A stretch of 64,000 nt of DNA from an uncultured Lachnospiraceae bacterium (GTDB lineage: Bacteria > Bacillota > Clostridia > Lachnospirales > Lachnospiraceae). Positions 44,171-52,281 of this stretch are shown here, in pieces (position 1 is the stretch's first letter; each line of letters begins with the position of its first letter). The position numbers and the translations under genes are program-made. The stretch is from assembly GCA_910584915.1 (NCBI GenBank), contig CAJUDM010000022.1, forward strand, positions 16,240 to 80,239, read 5' to 3'. The notes below the pieces were generated by a model that saw only the letters and a list, made by a program, of their open reading frames with translations, did no database searches and was not told the DNA's origin.

Positions 44171-45145
44171 CTACTGCCATCCCTTTGTACTGAATTCGTC
44201 TATGTTATCCTCGCTGATCAGATTGACCGAAACCTTTATTTTCTTTTCGACCGGCCTGCCCTCTATCATATTGTAAAGCTGATCCACCGCGCTCTGTCCG
44301 ATTTCAGACGGATACTGTGCTGACGTTGCGAGCATGATTTCTTCTTTTATCATTGCCTTCGCCTCCGGCGCGCCGTCCACTCCGAGGACAGAAATGCCGT
44401 CCAGCCTCCCGTAGTCCTTCAGCGCCGCCATCACGCCGAGGGCGCCCACATCGTTGATGCAAAAAACGACATCAAAGTCCGCACCCTTTTTCAGTTCTTC
44501 GATCATCAGGGGCATGGCGATCTCAAGCTGTCCCGCATAATCCAGCCTGCCTGTGATCTCAAAGTTCCCATTCCCCTCTATCGTATCCGCAAACCCCTCC
44601 ACGCGGTCATTCGATGATTTGGTCGTCGGATGTTCAAAGATCAGGATCTTTCCCTCCGCCTTTTTCTGCAGAAGATACTCGGCGCAGAGCACCCCCGCAT
44701 GATAGTTGTCCGACACAACCGTGCAGTCCGCCAGGCTTTCATCATAGATCTCCGTGTCCACAAATATGATCTTTACGCCCTTCTCCCTCCCGTACTCGAC
44801 GGCGGGAATGATCTTCTCGAAATCAACAGGCGCAATAAAGATGGCTTCCACGCCCTCGTCTATCAGGTCATAGATCTGTTTTGTCTGTCTGACCGCGTCG
44901 AGCGCCGGGTCCCTTGTGATCAGGATATCCCCGTTTGATTCCACGGTGGCGCGTATCGTCTCGTTGATCACTTCAAAGAACGGATTGTTCATGGTCATAT
45001 AGGTCGCCCCGAATTTATGTACGTTCTCCCTCTGAGTCAGGGAAAAATCATTGTTTTTATCAAGAACAGCCAGTACAGCCAAAAGGACCAGCACCGCCGC
45101 CATCGTATAAAATACCGTTTTCATTCGATTGCATAAAAGTCTCAT
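44171..45145 (-). CDS. Membrane-anchored periplasmic sugar-binding protein (LacI/RbsB fold)
   Basis: 324 residues: N-terminal signal anchor (about 8-28, no lipobox), then a type 1 binding fold with ATYMTMNNPFFEVINETI, EAIFIAPVDFEKI and CINDVGALGVMAALKDYG. Its stop is 3 nt from the kinase start. In Clostridia such proteins sit next to a kinase and act as its sugar receptor. I infer that role here from position and overlap. Confidence 0.88.
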   Translation of the reverse strand: MRLLCNRMKTVFYTMAAVLVLLAVLAVLDKNNDFSLTQRENVHKFGATYMTMNNPFFEVINETIRATVESNGDILITRDPALDAVRQTKQIYDLIDEGVEAIFIAPVDFEKIIPAVEYGREKGVKIIFVDTEIYDESLADCTVVSDNYHAGVLCAEYLLQKKAEGKILIFEHPTTKSSNDRVEGFADTIEGNGNFEITGRLDYAGQLEIAMPLMIEELKKGADFDVVFCINDVGALGVMAALKDYGRLDGISVLGVDGAPEAKAMIKEEIMLATSAQYPSEIGQSAVDQLYNMIEGRPVEKKIKVSVNLISEDNIDEFSTKGWQ

Positions 45146-45404
45146 TTCATCTTATCCTCTGAATCGAGCAGGAGAAGAACCATCTTTCCCTGCTCGCCGC
45201 ACCGCCTGCATGCTGCCCTTGCAGCAAACTTCTTCATGCCGGTAGGCGCATAAAAAGCAAAAGGAAAGAACATATAAGCCCGGCAGGCTTATATTGATCT
45301 TCCCTCAACTATTCATCTGATATGCGACAGGATACTCTCTCTCCGGTCATTTTCTGCCATTGAACATAGTATAGCAACTCAGAAGATAAAAATCAATAGT
45401 CGTT
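45146..45404. other. Intergenic region between the sugar-sensing operon and the XRE gene
   Basis: Contains a hairpin ATAAGCC-CGGCA-GGCTTAT (about 45270-45289) and GAGCAGG/CCTGCTC arms (45158-45187). The first might act as the XRE terminator, although the T run is poor. No gene seen. Confidence 0.35.
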
Positions 45405-45914
45405 TTATTCATTTTTGCGTGTCAGGAAAGCCCCAATAACCGCACCTGTGAGGATCATCGGCGCCGCTCTGACAAACAGCCATTCAAATGAGTGGATTGC
45501 CACTCCGAGTACAGCGGTTTCGGGATCGCTGTAGTCCCATCCCAGATAAGGGCTTTCTGATACCGACAGGATTGCAAAAATTGCTGCTGTGATCACGCAC
45601 AAGGCGATAAGGAACCAATGCAGAATCCTTCTCCTTGCGGTTTTTCTCCGCGCGAGCTGCAAATTTATCACCTCCAGTTTTGCAGAAATCGCCTTTAAAT
45701 CATCAACCTCCGACTCGATGACGTTTTTTCCGAGCAGCGTACTCACGGGCGTTTCCAGGGCTTCCGATATGGAGATCAACATATCCGAATCGGGAACCGA
45801 CAATCCCTGTTCCCATTTGGAAACTGTCTGCCGCACGACGTTCAGCTTGATGGCAAGCTCCTGTTGTGAAAGTCCTTTTGACTTTCTGATTGTTTTTATA
45901 TTTTCGTTGAGCAT
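45405..45914 (-). CDS. XRE-family regulator with a C-terminal membrane part
   Basis: 169 residues from ATG 45914 (AGGAGG 9 nt upstream). N-terminal helix-turn-helix (about 5-60) with LSQQELAIKLNVVRQTVSKWEQGLSVPDSDML, then a short coiled segment and two hydrophobic segments (about 103-122 and 140-160). Such membrane-tethered XRE proteins are common in Firmicutes; their target here is unknown. Confidence 0.88.
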   Translation of the reverse strand: MLNENIKTIRKSKGLSQQELAIKLNVVRQTVSKWEQGLSVPDSDMLISISEALETPVSTLLGKNVIESEVDDLKAISAKLEVINLQLARRKTARRRILHWFLIALCVITAAIFAILSVSESPYLGWDYSDPETAVLGVAIHSFEWLFVRAAPMILTGAVIGAFLTRKNE

Positions 45915-46007
45915 GAAGCATCGCCTCCTTTCACCACTATTATGGGCAAAACCGCCCGTTGCCGCAAGCAACGCAAATTAACATTGCCGCTTTTTCAGAT
46001 GGCACCA

Positions 46008-46036
46008 TTGACTCCCGCGCATATTACGGATATACT
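46008..46036 (+). promoter_or_regulatory. Predicted promoter of the RluA-type gene
   Basis: TTGACT (46008-46013), 17-nt spacer, TATACT (46031-46036). The transcript would carry a leader of about 230 nt that contains the palindromic element copy B. Confidence 0.55.
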
Positions 46037-46056
46037 CTCATTATTGCTATAGTGAA

Positions 46057-46142
46057 ATACCCCGCAGCAGTCGCCAGTGGATATCCAAGGCGAACAAGTT
46101 CGCCGGCAAGCACGGCTACCTGGCTCGTTGCCCGCGGAAATA
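46057..46142 (+). repeat. Dispersed palindromic element, copy B
   Basis: CCCCGCAGCAGTCGCC, a variable middle including the perfect hairpin GGCGAAC-AA-GTTCGCC, then CCTGGCTCGTTGCCCGCGG and AAATA. The two conserved ends match copies A and C. The flanking extra palindrome of the other copies is not evident. Confidence 0.65.
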
Positions 46143-46270
46143 AATTATCAGCCCTGTCTCTCACTGTTCAAACATGCAGATTTCAGTGGAACATGGCATT
46201 TCCGCCTCCACGGAAAGAATACCCTGATTTTCAAAAAACTTGCAACAAAATACAGGCATGGAGTAGACCG

Positions 46271-47242
46271 ATGCGTAAGATCATAAGTGGCAGCGTTACC
46301 GCCAAAGAGAACAATATGAAACTGGAAAGCTTTCTGAAAAACAGGCTCCATCTCACCAAAAATGAGATCAGCCGCGCAAAATTCCTGGAGAACGGGATCT
46401 GTGTAAACGGAAAGCGAAGCAGGGTAAACACACTTTTAGAAACCGGGGATCTGGTGGAAATATTGCTGGAAGGCTCTGACAGCACTTCCCCAAACCTGAC
46501 CGCCCTGAAGGAATCTCTCACCGTTCTCTATGAGGACGAGGATGTGATCGTGGTGGATAAACCCGCCGGCATTTCGGTCCACCCGGCGTGCCGGAAAGAA
46601 ACGGATACGCTGGCGAACCGGCTTGTCTTTTATCTGAGAAATAAGGGGGAAGATTCTGTGATCAGGATCTTAGGCAGGCTGGATCAGGATACTTCGGGTG
46701 TGGTGCTGGCGGTAAAAAACCGGCCGGCAGCCACAAGATTAGAACGCCAGCGGGAAAACGGCTCTCTCTTCAAAAGCTATCTGGCGATCACAGAAAATGT
46801 GCCAGATCCTGCCGCCGGAACTATCAGCGCTCCCATCGGCAATGATCCCCAAAGCCGGAAGCGGATGTGTGTCACGCCCCACGGAAAAACCGCCCTCACT
46901 CATTACGAGACTCTGACCGCAAACGAGAAGTTCGCTCTTGTCCGCCTCTCCCTGGAAACCGGCAGGACCCATCAGATCCGGGTACATATGGCGCACGCAG
47001 GCTGTCCGCTCCTCGGCGATCCCCTTTACGGAAATGGGGCACGCAAAAGTTTTCCGCCAAACAGCCTGCCCCCGCGCCACGACGATACGCCCGGTAAAAA
47101 CATGGCGCTTCCTCTGATAAAGCGCACAGCCCTTCATGCGGAGAGCATACATTTTCTGCAGCCCTTTACCGGAGAGGAACTTCTGATCGAAGCTCCCTTC
47201 CCGGATGATATGCGGCTGTATTTATCAGGAATCAATCTTTAA
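46271..47242 (+). CDS. RluA-family pseudouridine synthase
   Basis: 323 residues from ATG 46271 (GGAG 7 nt upstream); the open frame reaches back to 45959, but those codons cover the promoter and the repeat. N-terminal S4-like RNA-binding domain (MKLESFLKNRLHLTKNEISRAKF), then VVDKPAGISVHP near 97 and the catalytic Asp in RILGRLDQDTSGVVL near 135. GRTHQIRVHMAHAGCPLLGDPLYG near 235 is the RluA end motif. The exact RNA target cannot be told. Confidence 0.9.
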   Translation: MRKIISGSVTAKENNMKLESFLKNRLHLTKNEISRAKFLENGICVNGKRSRVNTLLETGDLVEILLEGSDSTSPNLTALKESLTVLYEDEDVIVVDKPAGISVHPACRKETDTLANRLVFYLRNKGEDSVIRILGRLDQDTSGVVLAVKNRPAATRLERQRENGSLFKSYLAITENVPDPAAGTISAPIGNDPQSRKRMCVTPHGKTALTHYETLTANEKFALVRLSLETGRTHQIRVHMAHAGCPLLGDPLYGNGARKSFPPNSLPPRHDDTPGKNMALPLIKRTALHAESIHFLQPFTGEELLIEAPFPDDMRLYLSGINL

Positions 47243-47464
47243 TCAATCCTTTTCCGCCACAATTTCCACCAGCTTTTTCATCAGCGGAATGTAGGTGAGA
47301 ACAAAGACAAGAAACGCCAGGATTCCCGCCTCCTTTTTATCCTTTTTCGGTATCTGCATTCCCGCCAGAATCCCCAGAGAAAAGAGGCAGAATTTCAACA
47401 TGGCAACCTCTTTCCAGGTACTCTTCTCTATATATCTGTCCGCATAATAAAACAATTTTTTCAT
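47243..47464 (-). CDS. Small two-helix membrane protein
   Basis: 73 residues: ATG follows AGGAGG directly upstream. Two hydrophobic segments (about 22-38 and 48-62) with a charged KKDKKE loop. Proteins like this are widespread in Lachnospiraceae and are sometimes labelled as phosphate permease parts, for which I see no sequence support. Function unknown. Confidence 0.7.
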   Translation of the reverse strand: MKKLFYYADRYIEKSTWKEVAMLKFCLFSLGILAGMQIPKKDKKEAGILAFLVFVLTYIPLMKKLVEIVAEKD

Positions 47465-47515
47465 TTGAATTCCTCCTGTACATTTATGAACTCCTGCCGT
47501 GTTTACCGCAACTAC

Positions 47516-49186
47516 TCAACTCTTTTGTTTTTTCACCACAACCGCCTCATAAGCCCGCAGCACCATATCTTTTCCCGCTTTCGCATCCTTATAATTCCCG
47601 GCTAAAATCCTGCCCTTCAAAAACTCCTCCGGCACATCAAAAGAAACCTCCCTCGCCGTAAAATTGCAGACAACTAAAAGTTTCTCCTCCCCCAAAGTCC
47701 TTGTGTAAGCATAGATCTCCTTCGACTCGGGCAAAAGCAGGTCATACGTGCCATATATGATCACTTCATTTTCTTTTCTCAGCCGGATCAAATTTCGGAA
47801 GTAATGGAATACGGAAGTCCCCCGGCACATCTGTTCCCCGGCATTGATCTCCCGGTAGTTCGGATTCACCATGATCCACGGCTTCCCGGTCGTAAAGCCT
47901 GCATTTTCCTCCGCATTCCACTGGAACGGCGTCCTCGCGTTGTCCCGGCTCTTATATCTCAGGTACCGCATCATCTCTTCCTTCGTAAATACACCGCTCC
48001 CCGTCAGCTCATGGTACGCGTTGATGCTCTCCAAATCCCTGAAATCCTCAATGCTCTCAAAGGGAACGTTAGTCATCCCCAGCTCCTGTCCCTGATAAAT
48101 ATAGGGTGTTCCCTGCATCATATAGAGACAGGTCGCCAGCATCTTGGCGGAAACCTCCCTGCATTCCCCGTCATCACCAAACCGGGAGACCGAGCGGGGC
48201 TGATCGTGGTTCTCCCAGTAAAGGCTGTTCCACGCCACATCCTCAAGCCCTTTCTGCCATCTGGACAAAATTTCTTTCAGATCCCTCAGATCTGCTTTCC
48301 TGTCCGACCATTTGCTGTTTTCGCCGGAATCCACCCTCATATGCTCAAACTGGAATACCATGTTCAGCTCAGTCTCGCTGCTGTCCGCATACTTCTTTGC
48401 CTCCTCCAGTGTTACACCCGAACATTCCCCGACCGTGATCGTCTCCGTCCGGTTCAACACCCTGCGCCGCATCTCCTGCAGATATTCATGTACATGGGGG
48501 CCGTTTGCCACCTCATCGATGCCTGCATACCCATTGATACCCGGCACACCGTCCGGCAGGTCAGGCTTTTTGGAGATCAGGCTGATCACATCCATCCGGA
48601 AGCCGTCCACGCCCTTGTCGATCCACCAGTTCATCATACGGAACACTTCATCCCTGACTGCCGGATTATCCCAGTTCAGATCCGGCTGCTTTTTGGAAAA
48701 CAGGTGCAGATAATACATATCCGTCGTCTCATCGTACTCCCACGCCGGTCCCGAGAAACAGGAACCCCAGTTGTTCGGCGCGCCGCCGTCCTTTCCCGGG
48801 CGCCAGATATAATAGTCTCTGTACGGATTATCCAGAGACTTTCTGCTCTCCACAAACCAGGCATGCTCGTCGGATGTATGGTTCACCACCAGATCCATCA
48901 CCAGCCTGATGCCCCTCGCATGTGCCGCCGCCAGCATCTCATCGAAGTCCTCCATCGTGCCGAACTCCTCCATGATCGCCTGATAATCGCTGATATCGTA
49001 GCCGTTGTCGTCGTTGGGCGACTGATAGACCGGCGAGAGCCAGATCACGTCGATCCCCAGTTCCCTCAAATAGTCCAGTTTTGAGGTGATGCCCCTGATA
49101 TCGCCGATGCCGTCTCCGTTGCTGTCGCAGAAACTCCTCGGATAGATCTGGTACACCACACATTCTTTCCACCATCTCTTTTTCAT
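47516..49186 (-). CDS. malL: GH13 alpha-glucosidase (oligo-1,6-glucosidase type)
   Basis: Hydrolyses alpha-1,6 and/or alpha-1,4 bonds at the end of small malto- or isomalto-oligosaccharides. 556 residues from ATG 49186 (GGAG 7 nt upstream). Conserved regions: DLVVNHTSDEHAWF near 97-110, FRMDVISLISKK with the nucleophile Asp near 198, TVGECSG with the acid Glu near 255, and ENHDQPRSVSRFG near 325 with the third Asp. No signal peptide, so cytoplasmic. Separate from the sugar ABC operon. Confidence 0.93.
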   Translation of the reverse strand: MKKRWWKECVVYQIYPRSFCDSNGDGIGDIRGITSKLDYLRELGIDVIWLSPVYQSPNDDNGYDISDYQAIMEEFGTMEDFDEMLAAAHARGIRLVMDLVVNHTSDEHAWFVESRKSLDNPYRDYYIWRPGKDGGAPNNWGSCFSGPAWEYDETTDMYYLHLFSKKQPDLNWDNPAVRDEVFRMMNWWIDKGVDGFRMDVISLISKKPDLPDGVPGINGYAGIDEVANGPHVHEYLQEMRRRVLNRTETITVGECSGVTLEEAKKYADSSETELNMVFQFEHMRVDSGENSKWSDRKADLRDLKEILSRWQKGLEDVAWNSLYWENHDQPRSVSRFGDDGECREVSAKMLATCLYMMQGTPYIYQGQELGMTNVPFESIEDFRDLESINAYHELTGSGVFTKEEMMRYLRYKSRDNARTPFQWNAEENAGFTTGKPWIMVNPNYREINAGEQMCRGTSVFHYFRNLIRLRKENEVIIYGTYDLLLPESKEIYAYTRTLGEEKLLVVCNFTAREVSFDVPEEFLKGRILAGNYKDAKAGKDMVLRAYEAVVVKKQKS

Positions 49187-49212
49187 GTTCTCACTCCTTT
49201 TTTCAAATATTT

Positions 49213-49818
49213 TTATTGCCATAACAGCTTTTTTATCCTGCTGACAGTTTTCCTGTCCAGAGAATTATACGACTGGCCATGTATTGCGCGGTCGATCTCT
49301 TTGAACGATCTCAATATCGTATCATTATGTAACGGACTATTATTATTGAGCAATAAAACATAACCGTCAACCCAGACATTGATTCCATAATATTTCAAAA
49401 ACCGAGCCAGAATATATACCTGACGTCTGACTTGTTTTATTGGATTACGAACCTGTTTCACATAAGTGTTCCCGCCCCTGCTGACTTTATATTTTGTCCA
49501 TTCGTAATCATCTTCTTCCCCCACCAGTTCTCCGCTATAATTTTTCACTTCAATAATAAACACACCACTTCTGTTTATAATCACATTGTCCAGTTCCGTC
49601 TCTTTTTCTCCATACTCGACACAAATATTTGTGAGCAGTACATCATCTTCATTTAAAACATGTTTTATAATTTCTGCCGCTCTTTTCTCCCCCTGCCTTC
49701 CCGCTCTGACTTTAGACGAACCATAGACAGTTCCCCATAACACCACCAGAACAACAATAACAAGAAAAATAGCGACACTCAAAAATATAAGCATATATGC
49801 TTTCGTCATCTCTGTCAT
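49213..49818 (-). CDS. Membrane-anchored NERD domain protein
   Basis: 201 residues: one N-terminal membrane helix (about 8-30), then a nuclease-related (NERD) domain (about 38-155) with AGRQGEKRAAEII, ELDNVIINRSGVFIIEVKNYSG (the D and E-x-K of the PDDEXK-like site) and VRNPIKQVRRQVYILARFL. Biochemical role unproven. Its 3' end overlaps the in-frame upstream extension of the glucosidase gene, not its real start. Confidence 0.88.
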   Translation of the reverse strand: MTEMTKAYMLIFLSVAIFLVIVVLVVLWGTVYGSSKVRAGRQGEKRAAEIIKHVLNEDDVLLTNICVEYGEKETELDNVIINRSGVFIIEVKNYSGELVGEEDDYEWTKYKVSRGGNTYVKQVRNPIKQVRRQVYILARFLKYYGINVWVDGYVLLLNNNSPLHNDTILRSFKEIDRAIHGQSYNSLDRKTVSRIKKLLWQ

Positions 49819-49997
49819 CTGTCAGTTTCCACTGCATTTTATCTATACCAACGTGTAGTTTCATTTCCATCTTAACAAAAAAACGCTGTCTTATCAATCA
49901 AATTCAGGTGATGCAGCACTTTTGATCATGTGTAAATCTCCGGCATACGAAATGGCAATCACATAAATGAAAAAAGAAAATTTTTTCGTGCACAGTA

Positions 49998-50026
49998 TTG
50001 TATTTTACATACAAATAACATATACT
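49998..50026 (+). promoter_or_regulatory. Promoter/operator of the RelB antitoxin gene
   Basis: TTGTAT (49998-50003), 17-nt spacer, TATACT (50021-50026). The inverted repeat TTGTAT-TTTAC-ATACAA (49998-50014) overlaps the -35 box, as expected for an autoregulated antitoxin operator. Confidence 0.55.
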
Positions 50027-50056
50027 GTAATCATCAGCAGAAAAGGAGATAATTAT

Positions 50057-50335
50057 ATGACTGGTTCTACTACAAACATCAGTATCCGCATGGATTCAAA
50101 CCTGAAAGCACAGGCCGAAAGGTTGTTCGGAGAACTCGGGATGAACCTGACAACGGCGTTCAATATTTTTGTCCGCCAGTCTCTTCGCGAGGGACGGATT
50201 CCCTTTGATATTTCCCTCAACCTGCCCAACAGTGAGACGGTCGCCGCCATGTTGGAGGCAGAAAGGATCGCGAAGGATCCATCAGTAAAAGGATATACCG
50301 ATCTGGATCAACTGTTCGCGGACCTGAAAGAATGA
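50057..50335 (+). CDS. RelB/DinJ-family antitoxin
   Basis: 92 residues from ATG 50057 (AAGGAG 8 nt upstream). N-terminal ribbon-helix-helix DNA-binding part TTNISIRMDSNLKAQAERLFGELGMNLTTAFNIFVRQS (about 5-42), then a flexible toxin-binding tail with DPSVKGYTDLDQLFADL. The TGA overlaps the ATG of the toxin gene. The partner is truncated, so this antitoxin may be an orphan. Confidence 0.9.
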   Translation: MTGSTTNISIRMDSNLKAQAERLFGELGMNLTTAFNIFVRQSLREGRIPFDISLNLPNSETVAAMLEAERIAKDPSVKGYTDLDQLFADLKE

Positions 50336-50502
50336 AAAACACAAAATATACAGTCAAACCTACAACTCAATTTAAAAAGGATTACAAACTGGCAATAAAG
50401 CGCGGATTGGATATCAAACTGTTGGAGGATGTGATCACTGACCTTGCCATGGGAATCCCCCTTCCGGAAAAGAACAGAGATCACGCCCTGTCTGAAAAAT
50501 AA
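50332..50502 (+). pseudogene. YafQ/RelE-type toxin, C-terminally truncated
   Basis: 56 codons starting KNTKYTVKPTTQFKKDYKLA and reading LPEKNRDHALSEK before a stop. Normal YafQ toxins are about 90 residues; the part with the catalytic His, Trp and Tyr/Phe residues (around H-x-x-P-D-W-L-L-I-Y) is absent. The frame stops 22 nt before the stop codon of the convergent gene at 50525. A deletion or rearrangement fits. Likely inactive. Confidence 0.75.
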
Positions 50503-50524
50503 TTTATGTCTTCTTTTCTACCGC

Positions 50525-51541
50525 TCACGGTATCACCGAAAAATCAAACGTCTCCGCCAGTTTCTCAAGTTCCTCCTCACCGATGCCAAAGGTTCCGCCC
50601 CAGACATCTCCGACCACATTGACCGTCACAAAAGACTTCTCCCTCTCCGCGATGATCAGCGCCTTTGTCGTGCCGTTCGTCGCAAGCAGTAAATTTTCCC
50701 CGTTCTCTGTGGTGTAATTCCACTCCTTATACTCCTCCAGATTTCCCACATTCAGGCCTGTTCCCTGGAATGTGCCTTTCATCGCCCGCGAAAACTGGTA
50801 ATCCGTCGCGATAAGCGAAGAACCTCCGATCATCGCATTCCCGTCATAGTCAAAAGACCCGTCCGCGTAAAACCAGCCGGATATATACTCCGCCTTTACG
50901 TCATCCGCCGTACCTTTCAGGAAATCACCGACTCCCGCGCCACTGCACAACTCCTCGTAATCCTCCGGCAGCGTAAAACCTCTCAGTTTCTGCAGGTCGT
51001 ACTTCTCACAGATCTCATCGATCTTATCCGCCATCTCCTGACTGTAGCACAGATACTCTCCATATTCCTCCTCAAATCCTGTGAGGCCATCCCCCACAGT
51101 ATCCAGGATGCTCTCATCCTGGTCGTAACTGTCCAGAAATTCCTGCCACTCCACATCCGCCTCGTGTTCCGGACTTCCCTCCACCCCGGCGAGTGAGATC
51201 ATATCCACCTCCTTTAAGGGAATTTCCTCCGTAGTCCCATACTCTGTTTCCTCAAAAGGCTCCGACAGATCGAGCACTTCCTCTTTACCGGTTCCTGTAT
51301 CTTTCAGCGTGAAATAATAGACCGCATAAGCTGCCGTGCCGATCAAAAGGCATCCTGCCGCCGCCCCCGCCGCAAGACGAAAGCCAAATTTTGCACTCTT
51401 TTTTCTCATATTTCTTTTTTTCTCCTTTTTGATAAATTCTTTCTGCATCGCCGCGTTCCGAATGTTTTTCATCATCCTTTTCCTCGCAGCATCATCCGGT
51501 TTCATACTTTCATATGCCCTGTAAATCTCATCTTTCCACAT
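50525..51541 (-). CDS. Probable anti-sigma factor (membrane protein)
   Basis: 338 residues from ATG 51541. A cytoplasmic N-terminus (about 1-48) with MKPDDAARKRMMKNIRNAA, which resembles DUF-type anti-sigma starts, one membrane helix (about 55-76) and a large acidic extracellular domain with no recognised enzyme motif. It lies 14 nt after the ECF sigma gene and is co-directional, the classic sigma/anti-sigma arrangement. The assignment rests on context; the extracellular domain is unknown. Confidence 0.7.
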   Translation of the reverse strand: MWKDEIYRAYESMKPDDAARKRMMKNIRNAAMQKEFIKKEKKRNMRKKSAKFGFRLAAGAAAGCLLIGTAAYAVYYFTLKDTGTGKEEVLDLSEPFEETEYGTTEEIPLKEVDMISLAGVEGSPEHEADVEWQEFLDSYDQDESILDTVGDGLTGFEEEYGEYLCYSQEMADKIDEICEKYDLQKLRGFTLPEDYEELCSGAGVGDFLKGTADDVKAEYISGWFYADGSFDYDGNAMIGGSSLIATDYQFSRAMKGTFQGTGLNVGNLEEYKEWNYTTENGENLLLATNGTTKALIIAEREKSFVTVNVVGDVWGGTFGIGEEELEKLAETFDFSVIP

Positions 51542-51555
51542 AAAATAACCACCAC

Positions 51556-52032
51556 CTAAACACCATCTCTTTTCAAGAGTTTTCTGGCTCTCGAAAGCTG
51601 ATTCCGCACCGTGGATGCCGAACAATGCAGCATCCCGGCAATCTCCGAAGTCTGATACCCCTCATAGTAGTGCAGATACACCACTTCCTTGTACTTCGGC
51701 GGAAGCGACAAAAGCAGCTCCGATATGCCGCCCTCCTCCGTCTGTCCGCCGTTTTCCTGTCTCAGACAGGAACTGATATACGCAAGCCTCCGTTTGAAAC
51801 GCCTCAGTTCATCCCTGCATGTGTTTGACGCCGTTACGATCAGCCACGCCTTTTCATGCTCCCCTGACGTAAACTCCTTTTTGCAGGAAATAAATTTCAG
51901 AAATGTCTCCTGCACCATATCCTCCGTATCTGCCGCATTTTTCATAAAAGAAAAACAGACGCGATAGACAGTGTCCACATGGCGATTATAAATTTCCGTA
52001 AATTCTTCATCCGTACGCAATGAAGAAGCCAT
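51556..52032 (-). CDS. ECF-type RNA polymerase sigma factor
   Basis: 158 residues with sigma region 2 (about 10-75: FTEIYNRHVDTVYRVCFSFMKNAADTEDMVQETFLKFI) and region 4 (about 100-155: LLSLPPKYKEVVYLHYYEGYQTSEIAGMLHCSASTVRNQLSRARKLL). No region 1 or 3. Its activity is probably held by the membrane protein encoded next. The start follows AAAGGTGGTG. Confidence 0.93.
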   Translation of the reverse strand: MASSLRTDEEFTEIYNRHVDTVYRVCFSFMKNAADTEDMVQETFLKFISCKKEFTSGEHEKAWLIVTASNTCRDELRRFKRRLAYISSCLRQENGGQTEEGGISELLLSLPPKYKEVVYLHYYEGYQTSEIAGMLHCSASTVRNQLSRARKLLKRDGV

Positions 52033-52281
52033 TGTCCATCACCACCTTTCACTACGGATACGATCTGCCGCGGCAAAATGTCGCAGTTTCATATATTTTT
52101 TAATTTTCTGTCCTTTCCAAACCAATCAGGAAAGGCTTATCTTCCCCTGTTCGTCGCGCGATCCGCATGCCACACATGCGGCATTCTTCCTCTGTACGGG
52201 TCTGCGCATAAACAATGCCCGGTTACAGTAACTCCCATAACCGGACACATTTCATCTGACTCCATATTGTTTTGCCGGCTA
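52033..52281. other. Spacer with hairpins between the sigma gene and the ATPase gene
   Basis: Holds CCGCATG-CCACA-CATGCGG-type arms near 52162-52182 and CCGGTTA/TAACCGG arms (about 52219-52245), the latter 37 nt after the ATPase stop and a likely weak terminator. No gene seen. Confidence 0.35.

Noticed and set aside
45959..46270. N-terminal extension of the RluA-type protein
   Set aside because: These codons cover a promoter and the palindromic element and lack family similarity; the ATG at 46271 has a ribosome site and the conserved start.
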